From Mycteria americana (taxonomy: Eukaryota > Chordata > Aves > Ciconiiformes > Ciconiidae): 64,000 bases of DNA. Location of the stretch: NCBI RefSeq assembly GCF_035582795.1, contig NC_134370.1, positions 50,083,501-50,147,500 of the forward strand, read 5' to 3'. Below are positions 13,856 to 30,461 of this stretch, one piece after another. A program made the position numbers and the translations under genes. Below the pieces are notes generated by a model, which saw only the letters and a list, made by a program, of their open reading frames with translations, was not told the origin of the DNA and searched no databases. The stretch's first letter is position 1. The number at the start of each line of letters is the position of its first letter.

Positions 13856-16800
13856 TGCTTTCTCTTCCTATGAGGTATGCTTGATATCACTAATTCAGGG
13901 AGAGCTTATGACGTTTTATCTGGAAAATTGCAAAGCAGCTTTGTGCATTGGTTAGCTATATTAGCTGAGGCCTGAGTGTTGTGTTTAGTTTTGAACTCTG
14001 GTTGACGTGGCACATGCCTTCCTGGGCGTGTGGGTTTTAAGCAGGGGAAGAATTTTGGTTACAAGAAACTGTTGGAGTTGAGACATACTTGCTCTCCTGT
14101 GCAGCTGTTAGTTTCTGATGGGAAAGTATCTTAGCATATGTGCTTACTCTTCTATTAATAGTCTCTTGCCCAGTCTCAGTGGAGGATTGGAATGCATTGT
14201 TTTAAAGGACCCTGGAATTGGGTCATTTTTGAGACTACAGAAGGAGAAGTTAGTTACAAGCTCAGGAAGAGGGGAGGTTCTTCTACTGCTGCTTTTTGTG
14301 TATGAATGCTGGGGAGTGTTTCTGTGCTGATCATTGGGTAAGAAGATAATAATCTAAAAGATCTGCTTATTTCTTCCCTTGTGTCTTTGATTGTGGATTT
14401 GGTGAAGGAAGAGTAATTTTGATCATTGGTCCTTCAGTAATTCTGTGACTAGCTTCAGTTTTTAAGAGTGCAGCCCAGACAGTGCATCACAGGACATGAG
14501 AACCTCACAGCCATAGCAGCTTTCCTGAAATGCTGATGTATTAATACTTGAACAAACTGCCAGTCAAGAAACAATTCATTTTGTTTCTTGTTTCATGTAG
14601 TTCATTTTGCTTAAGTAATGAAAGAATGCAGTTAATTAAAGAGTACAAATTTCACCTCCTTTCTGTTTGAGAATTAGTTCTATACAATACACCTACACTT
14701 CCAAAATAGCCTTGGACCTCTGAACTTCGAGCTTTTGTTCATGTTGGAATTTATGCATTTTGTTGTTTTTTTGACTGGATCTTTGGTAATTTTTCTTTTG
14801 TATAATTTTATTCCAGTTGTTAAAATGTCTGGTGTATTATTTTTGTTTCTGTTAGTACCTTTTTTTTACCTGTTGATTTCGGGTGATTGCAGCTCCTATT
14901 TGAACATTCTGTCTTATGAAAGAGAAGGCTGATTTGTATTATTTGATGAGATGGAAGGAAGGAAATTTTTAGGCATAAGTGGATATATTAAAATATAAAA
15001 TGTTACCTTCCTAATTAAAAAAGTAATTTAGTATATTCAATGTCTTTAATCAGTGACACCCATTTTAGGAGTGTATTTTTTTTAAATTAGAAGCCAGTTG
15101 TTTTCCACTATTTATGCGCAGGTGTTCTGCAGAAAAATGAAATTCAGTTCTCAGATTAAGTACTGTATGTAGTTTCTGTTTAAGAAAAAAATCCCTTGTA
15201 AGAATGTTTAGATTAGTTAGTTTGGGATAAAAATATCCTTCCCATGAGTGTCTACTGTTAAGTATTAGTTAAGTATATCCAGCTAGAAAATACTAAATTC
15301 CCTGCACAAATCAAGCCTCCCACCACCACGCCAGAGTAACTGCTATTTTTAGATAAGAAATTTCAAATAGTTAGGGGCATTAGTTTTCACAGTAAAAATC
15401 TTCCCGGTTCTTTCTGTCTTGTTCACAAAAAAAAAAAGAAAGAAACAAGAACAAAAGGGGGGAGGAGAAGAAAGAAGGTAAATACTGTTTTTTAGTTATT
15501 TAAAACTTTTACAAATGGAACATGAATGCTTCATTTATTAGTTCAGTATTGGCTTTCCTTACCCTACGTATAATTAGCAACGTTTCTAGCATACAAAGTA
15601 TCTAATCTTTCTTATGAACTTGTGTAATTTGTCTAATATTTAAACAAAAAAATTCTGACTGTTGTGAGAAAAGGAAAGCAACTGCTATAAGCCTTAAGTA
15701 GCTTCTGTTAGTTTCTGAACTGTGAACTTTGCAGTACAGATTTGCGAGGAAGGGGCATATATGGAATGATTGAATGCCTACAAATAGGTGTCTAATGCCA
15801 TTTTAGCCATCTGGGGTATAAAAAGTACATTCACAGGGCTGGCAGTTACTTTGTGGGACCTGGAGACTTCCTTCTGGAGCAGCATCTATGATTCAGGCGG
15901 GAAATCCTACACTGTCTACAATGCCACTAGACACCTATGTTTGGACACCCAAATTGCTCCCATGGTCTCCCAAGTTTTCCCTTGTGTCCTATTCTAATTT
16001 TATTCTCCCTTTAGCTTTTCAAGGAAGATAGGCTTGTACGGAGATTATCTTGCTCTCAGCTTCTTCCCCCCAGAAAACAAATAAAACCTCAGTGGTCCTG
16101 TGAGTTGCTTTTTTCCAGAAAGCTTGTGTCATTTCAGGCTGTTTATTTTGTTATCTTGTGACCTTGTGAAGGATCTGCTGCTGCCTGAAAGGCATCCTTC
16201 TAGTTTAATCTCTTCAGAGTTTGTGTTTACTTCACTCTTCTAAAATTTATTTTATTTTCCTCTATTGAAGTCTGTGTTCTTTCAGGGTCCAGTTCTGTAA
16301 CTGCTTTAGCTTTCTTTATAGGTTTTCCTAGCTGAGAATAGGGAAGACATGACCAGACCAGTATTTCACAATGGTAGGACTCAAGGTGTCCATCTGGGGT
16401 TAGCCATCGGTGGACCACAGCTAGAAAGCCTCACCTTCACCATCTCAGACTTTATTGCAAGGTTTTCTTCTTGAGGTGGGTACAGTACAGAGGGTCCATC
16501 CAGCAGGAAAAGCACAGCCAGGCAGAACTTTTTTTTTTTTAGGTGTTCAGTTGCTGCTGTCTTGTTACTTTCAACATTGGGCACAAAATACTAACAGGCG
16601 ACAAGAAACTGCAATGGAAAACTCAGGAAGGCAGAAGTTAGGAAATACATGATGTAGTAGTAATTGGCACTGGATTAGATGATTGTGCTAGAAATGTGAT
16701 ATGATGGCACAGGAGGTAGATGCATTTGGATGTTGCATGTGCTGAGAAACCTCGGGTGGGGAAGGCAGATGGGAATTCAGTGTAGTTCTGATATGATCAC

Positions 16801-19800
16801 CAGGAGTAAACTTGCTGACCTGGTTAGCTTCAGTGCGTAAGCTTCAATTTCATACCAGAGGGTGTCTCTGGATGTAATGGATTACAGGAACTTCAAAAGG
16901 GAGGCAGATTTACAACTGTCAGGAATTGACAGTAATAATGAGGGGAAAAAGAGGCATGTTAAAGAGGTGCAGCTTCAGTTGAGATGCTGAAGAGTGAGAT
17001 GTTGCTTTAGTTGAAAGGCACCAAAGCCATGAAAGAACAGGAACAACTTAAGGTGTTGTGTTAGGTAGAAAAATGCAGGAGTGGGATGAAATTAGAAGCA
17101 GGAAAAGGAAAGCTGAATGGCAAGGAAGCATTTCCTGGCAGAGAGATACATGAAGGTGCAGAATGGTCTTCTACAGACCAGTGGAATTCCTGTTGCTCTG
17201 CTGCTTTTACAAGAGGATGGGATGCTTTCTGAGCTTCTGTATGCCCCAGTATTTTACTAGGCAGTCCCTTTCACTGCAGTGAGTGGCTTTTTAGCATTTA
17301 GTCATCTTCTTGCTTTGGGAGTAGCAGGAAGGGAGGAAGACAATATCACATTATTTATATTATTCCTGTATTTTGTATTTCTTTGTATTCGGTGACAAAG
17401 CAATCAAATACTTCACCTAGCCTGGTTTTGTTTTCTCTAAAATGCACGAGTGACTCATAGTTTCATTGCGTAATAAGTGGATACTAACTCTTCTTCAGTG
17501 TTACTTCCCATTGCTTTCTTAGGGATCATTTGCTTGTTCAGGTTAGCACATACATTTTGTTTCCTTTCACTCTCTTGTGGGGAAGTGTAGGGAGAGCGAA
17601 ACGAGGTATATTTTATTCCAGTATTTCTGTTCTGTTTTGTTCTCTGGCTCTTACCTAAAATTACTAACAACAGAATGAACTAATTAATTCCCTTAGCTTT
17701 ATGAGAAGTGTCAGTCCTGTCATCTTGATTGTACTCACTTTAAAAATGTTCTACTCCTTGCTTATCAATGATAAGATCTTCATTACTTCCTAGTTTGTTA
17801 TATATACAAGAGAATATTGAGATACTAAAGTTTCTCCATTCAAACACATGGTACATTACTTAATTTCTCCTACCTTCAGCTAGCTTCTTTGTAGGAATGT
17901 GATATTTGTACATTACATTTGTGGGTTTCATTAACAGACTAGCAGGTGCACTTTTCATTGTAGAAATGGTTGAAGCTGTTAGGTAGCTAGCAGATGGGAA
18001 TAGTGTTGGGAAAACTGACTGTGCTTGGGAAATTGTTTTTGGAATATCTCCTCTGATAATTCACTATTGTTGAAAAGTAGCTTTATAGTGGCAAACTTTA
18101 GAGAGCTGTTTGTGTGCAGCTGGGACTGAATTTACAGACTACCTTTCTCTGACTCGCTAAAAAGCTGAGGATTGACAACCCCTTTCATCCTGCATTATCC
18201 AGTGTAGCTTTTAACTCCAAGAAAACTATGTTCACAAATTGATGCTCTGCTCCTTTGGGGTTGGTGCAGAAACATTAAATTGTACTAAAATATTCATATG
18301 TGAGTGCATTTAGCTGAAAGCAATTGATGTGCTTTTCCCTAGAGAGAGAAAAAAAATTGCTGTATGGCCCTGCACTCCAGCAGACACCCTAACCACACTT
18401 AGGAGTAATTACATAGCTTGGCTGATCAAACGGTCTTAAAGTGAAAAAGAAACTGTAGTTGGGATATAGTTTAGTAATGTGTGCTTCTTGAATGGACCAT
18501 ATTCAACTGCATCAAAGTAGTACATACTGGATAATTGTTTGATATACAGTGTAATATATATGAACTAGTGTCAAGTCAGAAAATATTTTATTGGGTTGAT
18601 AGCTTGTAATTGGAAGGAATCTCTTGTATGAAGCAATTTTCATTACAAAGATTTCTTTCTAATTTCATTGTCCTTTCACTCTTGCAAAGAAAATAAAATG
18701 TCTGAGCTGCCTTTAAAAAGAGTACGTGTGCCAAAGGGGTTTATTAAACTAGCCTGTTTAAAAGCATGCCACTGGTAGGATGACAAATTGATGTACACAG
18801 AAGGTTTTCAGCGTAATTCAGAAATTGGCATAAAAATCAATACTAGCTGACGGCATGCTTGCAAAGTAACTACCTCATCTTGGGTTGCACCTGTGGATGC
18901 ACAGTAGTCTCTTACAGCAGCATTCAAAGTCACTGTAAGTTGCAACTAAAAACTGTTCTTGTGGTTCTCTTAAGCAAATGTACCTTAACTGTCCCAAGGC
19001 AGCCTAAGGCATTTTTAAATATTCTCCTAAGTAAAAATGAAGTAATATTATATACCACAAATTACTCTATGAATAATTGGAAGAGTCAGTATGCACAGGA
19101 AAATAACTGCATATTGGTAATTATAATAATCCACATGTAGCACTCTTGTGACATTTATCCAAACTGTGTAACTGGCTATATGGATTCTGGAGCCAGTTGT
19201 GCAAATTCATGCATGTGAAGTCTTGTGGACTTGCTGTAGATGCTAATATGTAAGTTGGGTACATCTAAAGCAGAAATAGGACTTTAGGGGATGGCTAAGG
19301 GGGATTTTTTGTTTTAGTGATTAGCATACGATGACTCTCTCTACAAGACATACCACGGTCATGTTTGTTGAAAAAAACCAACAGAAGGCTAGATTAATAC
19401 TTTAAACAGCAAATGAGAAGTTGGATTCTTGATCTGGGATCTTGCCTTTGAATAGGATAAATTTGGGACTTGGAGTTTTGTTTCTTTTTAGGGTTGTTGT
19501 GATGCAAATCTGTGCTTACAAACTTTGAGGTCTCTGTCAGGGTCCTGGCTCCCACTGGAGTCTTGTGGGATATTGTGTGGCAGGACAAATTAAAACACTC
19601 TTGGCCTTTGTGCCACTTTGCTGGCAGAATCAGCTTTGGCTGGTGCTGTAGCCCTTGTGAGAAGCCTAATGGGTATGTTACCTGCTGATGGTCCCACCTT
19701 CATGCATTCCCATTTCTGACATACCAAGCCCTGTCTGCAATAGCACATCTTTAGTTTAAAGATTCTTCCTGATTGTGCCTCCCTGCCCTCTGCTTTGTAC

Positions 19801-22800
19801 GCCTTAGGCTATGTGGTCCATTCCACTTCCTGTGCTGCGTGTTTCCTCTGTCGTGCTCTTTCTCATCTTCTCTGGTGTCCCTTCCCCTGTGCTGATGTCC
19901 GCTACCCACTTCATAAAAAATAAAGATTTGTGGCATGGCTGTGATACATGTACAGTAATTATTTCCTGTGTGAAATTAAATTACTGTGAGGCAAGACAGT
20001 TGTCTAATCTGATGCCATGCCCTTATACCACCAAAGCTTTCACTTTCCTTGACTTTAATTGCTTTTGGGGCTCTGTTTGTATCAGATGGTGCAGTGAGCC
20101 CCTTGGTACAGAATCTGTGTGCTGTTTTGTTAGGCCATTCTCATGTGGCATAGAGCTGGCAGCAGCCCTTCAGTGAAAACCTGCCTGTGCACAAGCATCA
20201 GGGAGTTGATAAATGCCACTCCATGTCCTGGACTTTGACATAAGTGCCTGTAATTGTAGGCTGTGGGTCAGCCACCTGACAGCACTAATTAGAGCAGCTT
20301 CCAGGGAACCAAAAAGCAGGAACTTGAAGTTGGTGCAAAGCCATCTTCGTTGGCACCCGAGAGGTGCGATCCAGACTCTGGTTCATGCTGTTTTGTGCTT
20401 TGGCATGGGTCTCCTGTGTAGATGAGCTCTGAAAAATGGAGATCTCCTTCCAGATCTTAATGTTCTCTCTGCTGCGATGGCAGGCATGTCGCATAATGCA
20501 ATTGGAATTGACGTTGCTTTGTGGTACCGATCTGCTTTCTGTTTTCCTCCCTCACTTACTTCATAGTGCTTGGGGCTATGACTTGGGACTGACTTGGGAC
20601 TTTGAACGCTGACACAGTAGAAATGATAGGACTCAGCAAAAGGCATGATATAGCAGTTAATGATTTCAGGGAAAACATGAAAACAAGGGTATTACCCTGA
20701 AAATAACTTGGAGATCTGAATTTCTGAGTCTTTTATGACCTCTCTGGATGCCCAGTTGAATTCTCTCCTTGGAAAGCACTGAACAGTCCTGAATCTTTAT
20801 CATTCAGGCCTTGTGGGTCCTTTGTTTCCTTCCTACTAAATTGTAGAATAGATTTCAACTCAGGTTTAAGCAGTCAAATCTATTTTACAGTATGGTACTG
20901 TTGCTGTCCTATGTGTTCTTTATATGAAAACATTACTGAGGTCATCTTCCGTAAGTGTTACAGCCTACTGAATGGACCAGTTATCTGAGCCAGGGAGCCA
21001 AAAGCACATAACCTAGAACGGCATGGCTTAGATGAATAATAAAGGCTTTTTAGACAAGCCTGGTGATTTACAAATGTCCTTTTAATGAAACATCCTTGTC
21101 TTTCCTAGATATTTTAATAGAATATATACACAGGCATCTGGCTCCTGGTTAGCTGGATTCTTTCCAAAGACTGAACTTCACAATGTTAAACAGACTGTTA
21201 AGAGTATCTGGTAGTCTAGATGACTGGCACTTAATGAATTGCTCTAAAAAAAAAATCAAATTACAGTAATGTGTTTTTAAAAAGAGCTTGTATTAAAGAC
21301 TATATGACGTTAGAATAATTTCTCCTGTAACATCTGTTCTTTTATTTGGTATAATTAAAATATTGCATTCTTACCATGAGTTCTTATATAGACATATTAT
21401 ATTACATTGCAGCTGTGGTTAAAATGGATTGACCTCCAATAGTAATCTACTCAGTAAAAAGCTATTGAGGCTCAGAAATGTCTGAGTGTCTTCAACAGCT
21501 GTGTGTTTTTGTGGAAATACATAGACTAGATTCTGTGTTTCAATTTCAAAGCAAGCCTTTTTAATAGGAAATACTTTGTTCCTGCTCTGTTTTCCCTCCC
21601 CTTCAATTTTTACAGGAGATGGCTTTTGTAGAAAAGTGTAGAAAAGCTTCATAAATTTTATTTATCTATTCCTATTTAAAAACCAATGTAATAGGTGGAA
21701 TCTGTAGCTGTAGAAACATCAGAAAGCAATAATCTTTTTTTCTTTAATTGATATAATGACTATCAGGCCTGTATGGAAAAAGCAGTCTGCATAGCCTCTG
21801 TATTTGAACACCTTCATTTTGCCAGCCTCTTCTGTAGCTCCACGCCTGTTCCACAGCTGTGCTTTATTCTGTCACGTTAAAAGCCACTTAACTGTAATGC
21901 ACATCTTCAGTTGCACAGGGGTCAGATTTTTTTCTTACCCTCTTACCCTCCTTGACTCCAAAAATAATTTCTTGAATTAGATTTGTATGTTCTTAAATAT
22001 GGACTAACCTTGGTATTTTTGAAAGATAAATTCTGTTGGTATTTGAGTACATCTTTTCTAAGCATGTAAAAATACCACCTTTTAATTGGTTTTGACAGAT
22101 GATCTCCTAACTAATTGTGTGTGTTACAGTTTCCTCTTATGGAATGAGTTGGTGAAAAGTACTTTCTTTGTTTTTCTTCTGTAAAATTAGGTAGCTAAAC
22201 CGTACAGCTTTGACTGCTACTTGGACTTGTGGTGGTGGGAAAACTGTCACGGAGCTGCAAATACACTTGGTCTTGGATAGATTGTAGCCTGGATGACTTT
22301 GAGCCTGAGGGAAAAAAAATACTTTTCTGCTGTGAATTAAAACTGTCAACATAGATCTATTTGCCTGTAAATTTTCATCTATTTTGAATGCAAGTCTCTT
22401 TAGAGATGCTAGATTGGGAGCCCCAAAGTGTAAAGATCTACTGCATGTAGGTGCCTACCTGGAAACACTTCTTTACTCATCCTGCATAGGAGTTGATAGT
22501 GAATGGGGGAAGAAAAGCTTTAGGGCATATGAACATCGAGGGCTGGGGTAAATAATAGAAATTATCGCTACAAGTGTGTAGTGCACTAGCCCACTTCAGT
22601 ATCTGAAATGTTCCTGCCATATAGGAAACTTTTTAAAGGTTTGAACACCTGAATTTCATCTTTGTGCATTCCGTCTTATTTAAAGGATCCTAGAGGCTTC
22701 AAACAAAAAAGTCTAGGTTTTCTCTTTAGGCAATCGCGTTATCCATTTGTAGGTTATCTTGCTTAATATTTGCGTTGGGAATCTCCAGGGTCATGGGTAA

Positions 22801-22889
22801 CACTGATTGCCCTGTCCTCTAGCTGAGCAGTGTCTTGTGTCTGATGCAGATGTCTCTTTTTTTTTTTTTTTCCTTTTTCTTTCCTCGTG

Positions 22890-22911
22890 CCCCCCCCCCC
22901 CCCCCCCCCCC
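22890..22911 (+). repeat. poly-C run (22 nt)
   Basis: An uninterrupted C22 run lies about 215 bp upstream of ETFA exon 10, preceded by a T-rich tract (22857-22880). The complementary strand is G22. Confidence 0.9.
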
Positions 22912-23126
22912 ATCTGTCTTTGCCAGATGCTCCTTTGGGATTCTCCTTTTACAGTTACATTGCATCCCCAAGTGGGGAAGGCAACCAATCATCAGCTGCC
23001 TTTAATATTGAAAACTACTGTAATGTAAAAACCTACTGCCTGTAATTGATTTTGAGTAAGGTTTGTGAGAGCTTACTGAAACTATGTCATGGGTACCAAA
23101 ACTGTCTCATTTTTCTTTTCTTCTAG

Positions 23127-26840
<3,714 letters not shown>

Positions 26841-26921
26841 ACCATTGTTGCTATTAACAAGGATCCAGAAGCTCCAATTTTCCAAGTGGCAGACTATGGA
26901 CTGGTGGCAGACTTATTTCAG
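26841..26921 (+). CDS. ETFA: ETFA exon 11 (FAD domain)
   Basis: 81 nt, 27 codons, phase 0 at both ends. It encodes [20 protein letters not shown] then LVADLFQ. The N of AINKD and the D of VADYG are FAD contacts in the human protein. The acceptor is ttgcag and the donor is ttcag|gtgagg. Confidence 0.96.
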
Positions 26922-27800
26922 GTGAGGCTAAACTTGGAGATGTGTGAGAGAACTGTTTCATTGATTGAAAGACAGCTTAGCCAATATAATCTAGTAAGTG
27001 TTAAAGATGTCTGTGTGAGGCTGTTTGCTTTGGGTTGTTTTGTTAAAGAATTTGCTTTATGATTTCATTATTTTCATGCTCAAAATTCAACCCCTGCAAG
27101 TAGAAGCGATCACGTGTGTTGGGGAGGTTGTCACAGCCAGCCTGCCTCTATTCTAGTTTCCTGAATACGAACCATTTTGAGAAGTAACTGTACATAGGTG
27201 CTTACATGTATTTTTAACCTTCATAAAGTATGCAAGTACAGAGTTGGCAGGAGGAGTTCTTATTTTTGCCTGGGCTTGTTGCCTTACTGAGGAACTTGCA
27301 GTTCTCTCTGGGAAAACGGCTGTGAGCTAGCCCGTGTCCAAGTGCCTATGGTTCGCATGTGCGAGCGCCGCCTGTGCACATGTCCACATGTGACTGGCGG
27401 GAGCTTGTCGTGGCTCTGTGGAGAAGCGAGGGCAGAAACTGCCAGCACTTAATGCCATTCCTGAACTAATGCCCACTGGCTCAGCGGTGAGCGCGGGCCT
27501 TTTTGTAAGCCAGAGACAAAGTCACATTCTGAAGAAACACCATGTAGACAATTTCCTTAATAAATTTTGTACGAATGCATTATTTCCACCTAATGGAAAT
27601 GTAGCTCTCTTAAATAATTAAGAGGCTTTATTCAGCAGGAGAGAAGTGGGGAGTGCTGTGAGCTAGGGTGACCCCACAGCCCCTGGAGTGGTGTCTGGGC
27701 ATGAGGGTGGGGAGTGTAACTGGGGGGTTGGGTGGTGCACATGGAGAGTTTGGGGGGGTCAGAGGAAGAGCATGTGCTACCCTGGCACTGGTGTTTGCAG
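26922..27800 (+). other. ETFA: ETFA intron 11
   Basis: 0.88 kb. Its last 150 bp are strikingly G-rich, with runs of 3 to 7 G (about 27705-27760), and the exon 12 acceptor has only a weak pyrimidine tract. Confidence 0.85.
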
Positions 27801-27839
27801 GCGGTGCCAGAGATGACGGAGCTCCTGAAGAAGAAGTGA
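27801..27839 (+). CDS. ETFA: ETFA exon 12: C-terminus and stop
   Basis: 13 codons, AVPEMTELLKKK then TGA. They match the conserved ETF alpha C-terminus (human VVPEMTEILKKK). The acceptor is gtttgcag|gcg. Confidence 0.95.
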   Translation, partial: AVPEMTELLKKK

Positions 27840-27910
27840 GCGACGGTGATGGACCCTGCACTGCAGCTGGGGTGTGGAATAAGGGCAAATAAAGGATTGT
27901 ACTGGGAAGA
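27840..27910 (+). other. ETFA: ETFA 3' UTR (inferred end)
   Basis: A very short 3' UTR. A canonical AATAAA begins 49 nt after the stop codon, followed within about 20 nt by a TTGTACTGGG stretch where cleavage would be expected. The end coordinate is approximate. Confidence 0.75.
27888..27893 (+). terminator. ETFA: ETFA poly(A) signal AATAAA
   Basis: Canonical hexamer in GGCAAATAAAGG, the only one close downstream of the ETFA stop. Confidence 0.85.
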
Positions 27911-28082
27911 GGTGGGGTCACTGTGGATTGGGTTTTTTTTGGTGGGCAATGGGATGGCATGTAGAGTGGTGATGATGGGATGGAAGAAAGGAAGACAGGG
28001 ATGGAAGGGAAGGCAGGTAAGAGAAGACAGGAGGGGAATGAAAGAGGGATACAAGGCAGGAGGCAGCATGTGTTTGACAGTG

Positions 28083-28088
28083 TTTATT
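28083..28088 (-). terminator. TMEM266: TMEM266 poly(A) signal AATAAA
   Basis: The + strand TTTATT in GTGTTTATTCCC is a canonical AATAAA on the - strand, about 455 nt after the TMEM266 stop. A second copy at 27628-27633 would fall inside ETFA intron 11 and is a less likely site. Confidence 0.65.
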
Positions 28089-28189
28089 CCCATCCCCACT
28101 CCCCTCCCAGCCATGCTCAGCCCTGGGGTAGGGTCAAACCAAGGGGCCAGGCTGAGCCCAAGCTGTCCAGCAGCTCTGTCCTGCCCCTG

Positions 28190-28380
28190 GGCACTGTGGG
28201 TCTGTGCTGGCCCTGGACTGGTGGAAGGTCCATTGGTATTGTTGGGCTGGCAGCAGGACAGGTCCATAGTCTTGTCTGTTGCCCCACACACTGTGGGTCC
28301 ATGTTGGCCTAAGACTGCTGGAAGGTGCACTGTGCCCCACAGGACACTGTAGGTCCGAGCTGGTGGCAGGGCAGGTCTGC
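28190..28380. repeat. Short GC-rich tandem duplication in TMEM266 3' UTR
   Basis: CACTGTGGGTCTGTGCTGGC at about 28192 recurs as CACTGTGGGTCCATGTTGGC at about 28289 and as a shorter CACTGTAGGTCCGAGCTGG at about 28345. The flanking ACTGGTGGAAGGTCC / ACTGCTGGAAGGTGC is also shared. Spacings are about 97 and 57 bp. Confidence 0.7.
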
Positions 28381-28540
28381 CACGGGCACTGGTGGGCAGA
28401 GGTGATGCTGGCTTGGCCCCAGGCTGGTGGCCATTGCAGGAGATGCCATGGGTTGCCTCCAGCACTGCCACCTTGCCTGTGGCAGCCTCATGACCCAGCG
28501 AGCGTTTCCCCACAGCTGTCCCTCTTCCTCGAGGCTGTCC

Positions 28541-29133
28541 CTATGCCTCGGGAACCCTGCCCAGCCGTGGCTCTGGGGGCCCCAGTGCCCCGTACTTCTC
28601 ATCAATCATCGGGGCACCCTGTGGGCAGTCGATGAGTGGCTTGAGCTGGAAGACATCGAGGCTGTCCTGGTTCCTGCGGTTGTAGACGCTGAGCCGGTGG
28701 CCCAGGTCAGGGCTGGCCCCCACCGAGCCTGCTGGGCTGGGCAGCTTCAGGTTGACAGGATCCAGCCCCTTCTGCACCAGGCATGCCTCTTCTGACAGGG
28801 ACGACAGCAGCTCCTGCACCATGGCATGGGCCACCTGCTGCCGAGTGGGCGCAAGGTCAGCCCGGGGGCCAGCGCCAGCCTCTGCAGCATCCTCGCAGGC
28901 TGTGCTGCAGTCCGGGGAGGAGCCCAGCGTCTGGCTGCTCTCGCTGCAGGCATGGGTGCCCGAGCTGACGGTCGACCGTGAGGCGCTGCCCGATGTGATG
29001 CTGGCAGACGTCCCGGTGCTGCCCAGGCGCATCGGCACCTCCACGGTGAAGAGGTCAGAAGAGATGTTGGGGTGATGGACATCGATGGCGGCAGTGGTGA
29101 CCACGCAGATGGCTGCCTCGGGGATGCCACTGT
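28541..29133 (-). CDS. TMEM266: TMEM266 terminal coding exon: cytoplasmic tail
   Basis: 593 nt on the - strand, phase 1 in, giving DSGIPEAAICVVTTAAIDVH then HPNISSDLFTVEVPMRLG and a Ser/Ala-rich tail to RVPEA and TAG. Conserved islands shared with the human protein are VTTAAID-H-PNISSDLF, SSQTLGSS-DCSTA, LLSSLSE and the final VPEA. The acceptor is ccctgcag|acagtgg. About 196 residues, cytoplasmic, largely disordered in composition. GC content is far above the adjoining TA-rich array, which begins only about 140 bp upstream of this exon. Confidence 0.93.
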
Positions 29134-29269
29134 CTGCAGGGAACACAGCAGAGAGGCAGCTGAACGCTCAGGAGGGCCCCAGCCAGCTCTCGATAGCTGG
29201 GCCATGCAGCCGCTGGGTTAGCAGATTTCCAAACCCACTGCGCCTCTGTGTGTGACACCCCTTACAGAT

Positions 29270-30430
29270 CTTTTTAGGTATCTATTTCATATGTGTATGA
29301 AATAGCTATGTTACTACATGTTCCCCTTTATTTATATAGCTTTTTTTATATACACATATGTATAGATACATCTTTAAGGAGAGAGATATCTCCATATGTA
29401 TAAAATGGGCATATACATATGTCCAGATGTGTGTATGTGTTATAAAATACATATGTCTATACATATATACACATCTATATTTACATAATTTAACTTTATA
29501 CACACACCCCTTTATATATAAATATATATATTGTTCTCTGGGTGTGTATGGCAAGAGAGAAAAAATGTATATAAAGGGGTATTCATATATGAAAATACAT
29601 CTATACATGAATGCATACCCCCAAACCCTTTATTTATATAGCTTTTAAAATATATATGTATCTCTATGTCTAGATATACACATCTTTTATATATCCATGT
29701 ATATAATGAGGGTGTATAGAGAGGGCTATAAATATAAGAATAGTATTGCATACATCTATGTGTACACACATACTTTTTTTTTTTAAATATACACACACAC
29801 ATGCAGACTATACATATTGTGTAGGTATATCTACACACACATTCTTTATATCTATATATGCATATAGATATGGGGAATGTGTGTGTATAAGGAACCGCAT
29901 ATATAATACATTATACCTATGTATGTACACACAGATATTTGATACATAGTCCTGCCCTTTAAATACATGCAATTATCTCCTGTTAAAACAGAATACAAAC
30001 ACACAACCCTACTGCTTTTTATATATGATGTATGTGTGTATACATGGGGAATGTGTATATAGGAATATAAATATGTAATACATCATACCTATATATGAAC
30101 ACCCCCCCTTTATTTATACAGCTTTTAAATTATATACACACATAGAAATACATGCCTGTTCATATATCTCCATCTGTATATAATGGGGGATGTATATACA
30201 GGGATATACAGCTATAAATAATAATGTGTGTGTGTGTGTATGTGCACATGCACACATACATATTATATAAAATACATAGGTGTATATATACACAGTCTTT
30301 CCCTCCGCCCATTTTATATACATGTAATCTTTATATATTGATTTATCCATATAGATATGGGGAATATATGTATCTATGTGTATATATGAGCCTCGTATAT
30401 AATAATACATTATACCTATACATATGTATC

Positions 30431-30461
<31 letters not shown>

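Larger units (their letters stand above)
28065..28540 (-). other. TMEM266: TMEM266 3' UTR (inferred end)
   Basis: About 475 nt between the TAG stop and the first - strand AATAAA plus about 20 nt. GC-rich, it contains a short tandem duplication (28190-28380). The reading frame stays open after the stop (see findings). Confidence 0.65.

Noticed and set aside
15780..15960. Possible old repeat or LTR with a GGTATAAAAAGT box
   Set aside because: The TATA-like box and repeated CACCTATGTTTGGACACC-type sequence are suggestive, but no ends, poly(A) signal or family could be supported.
19811..20176. 121-codon + strand frame in ETFA intron 9
   Set aside because: No recognisable domain, no convincing exon borders and overlapping frames on the other strand; likely chance in a GC-richer patch.
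27632..28513. 293-codon - strand open frame as a separate gene
   Set aside because: It begins with GTG, lies directly after the TMEM266 stop in the same frame, is proline/serine-rich from GC composition and overlaps ETFA exon 12 in antisense. No homology was recognised.
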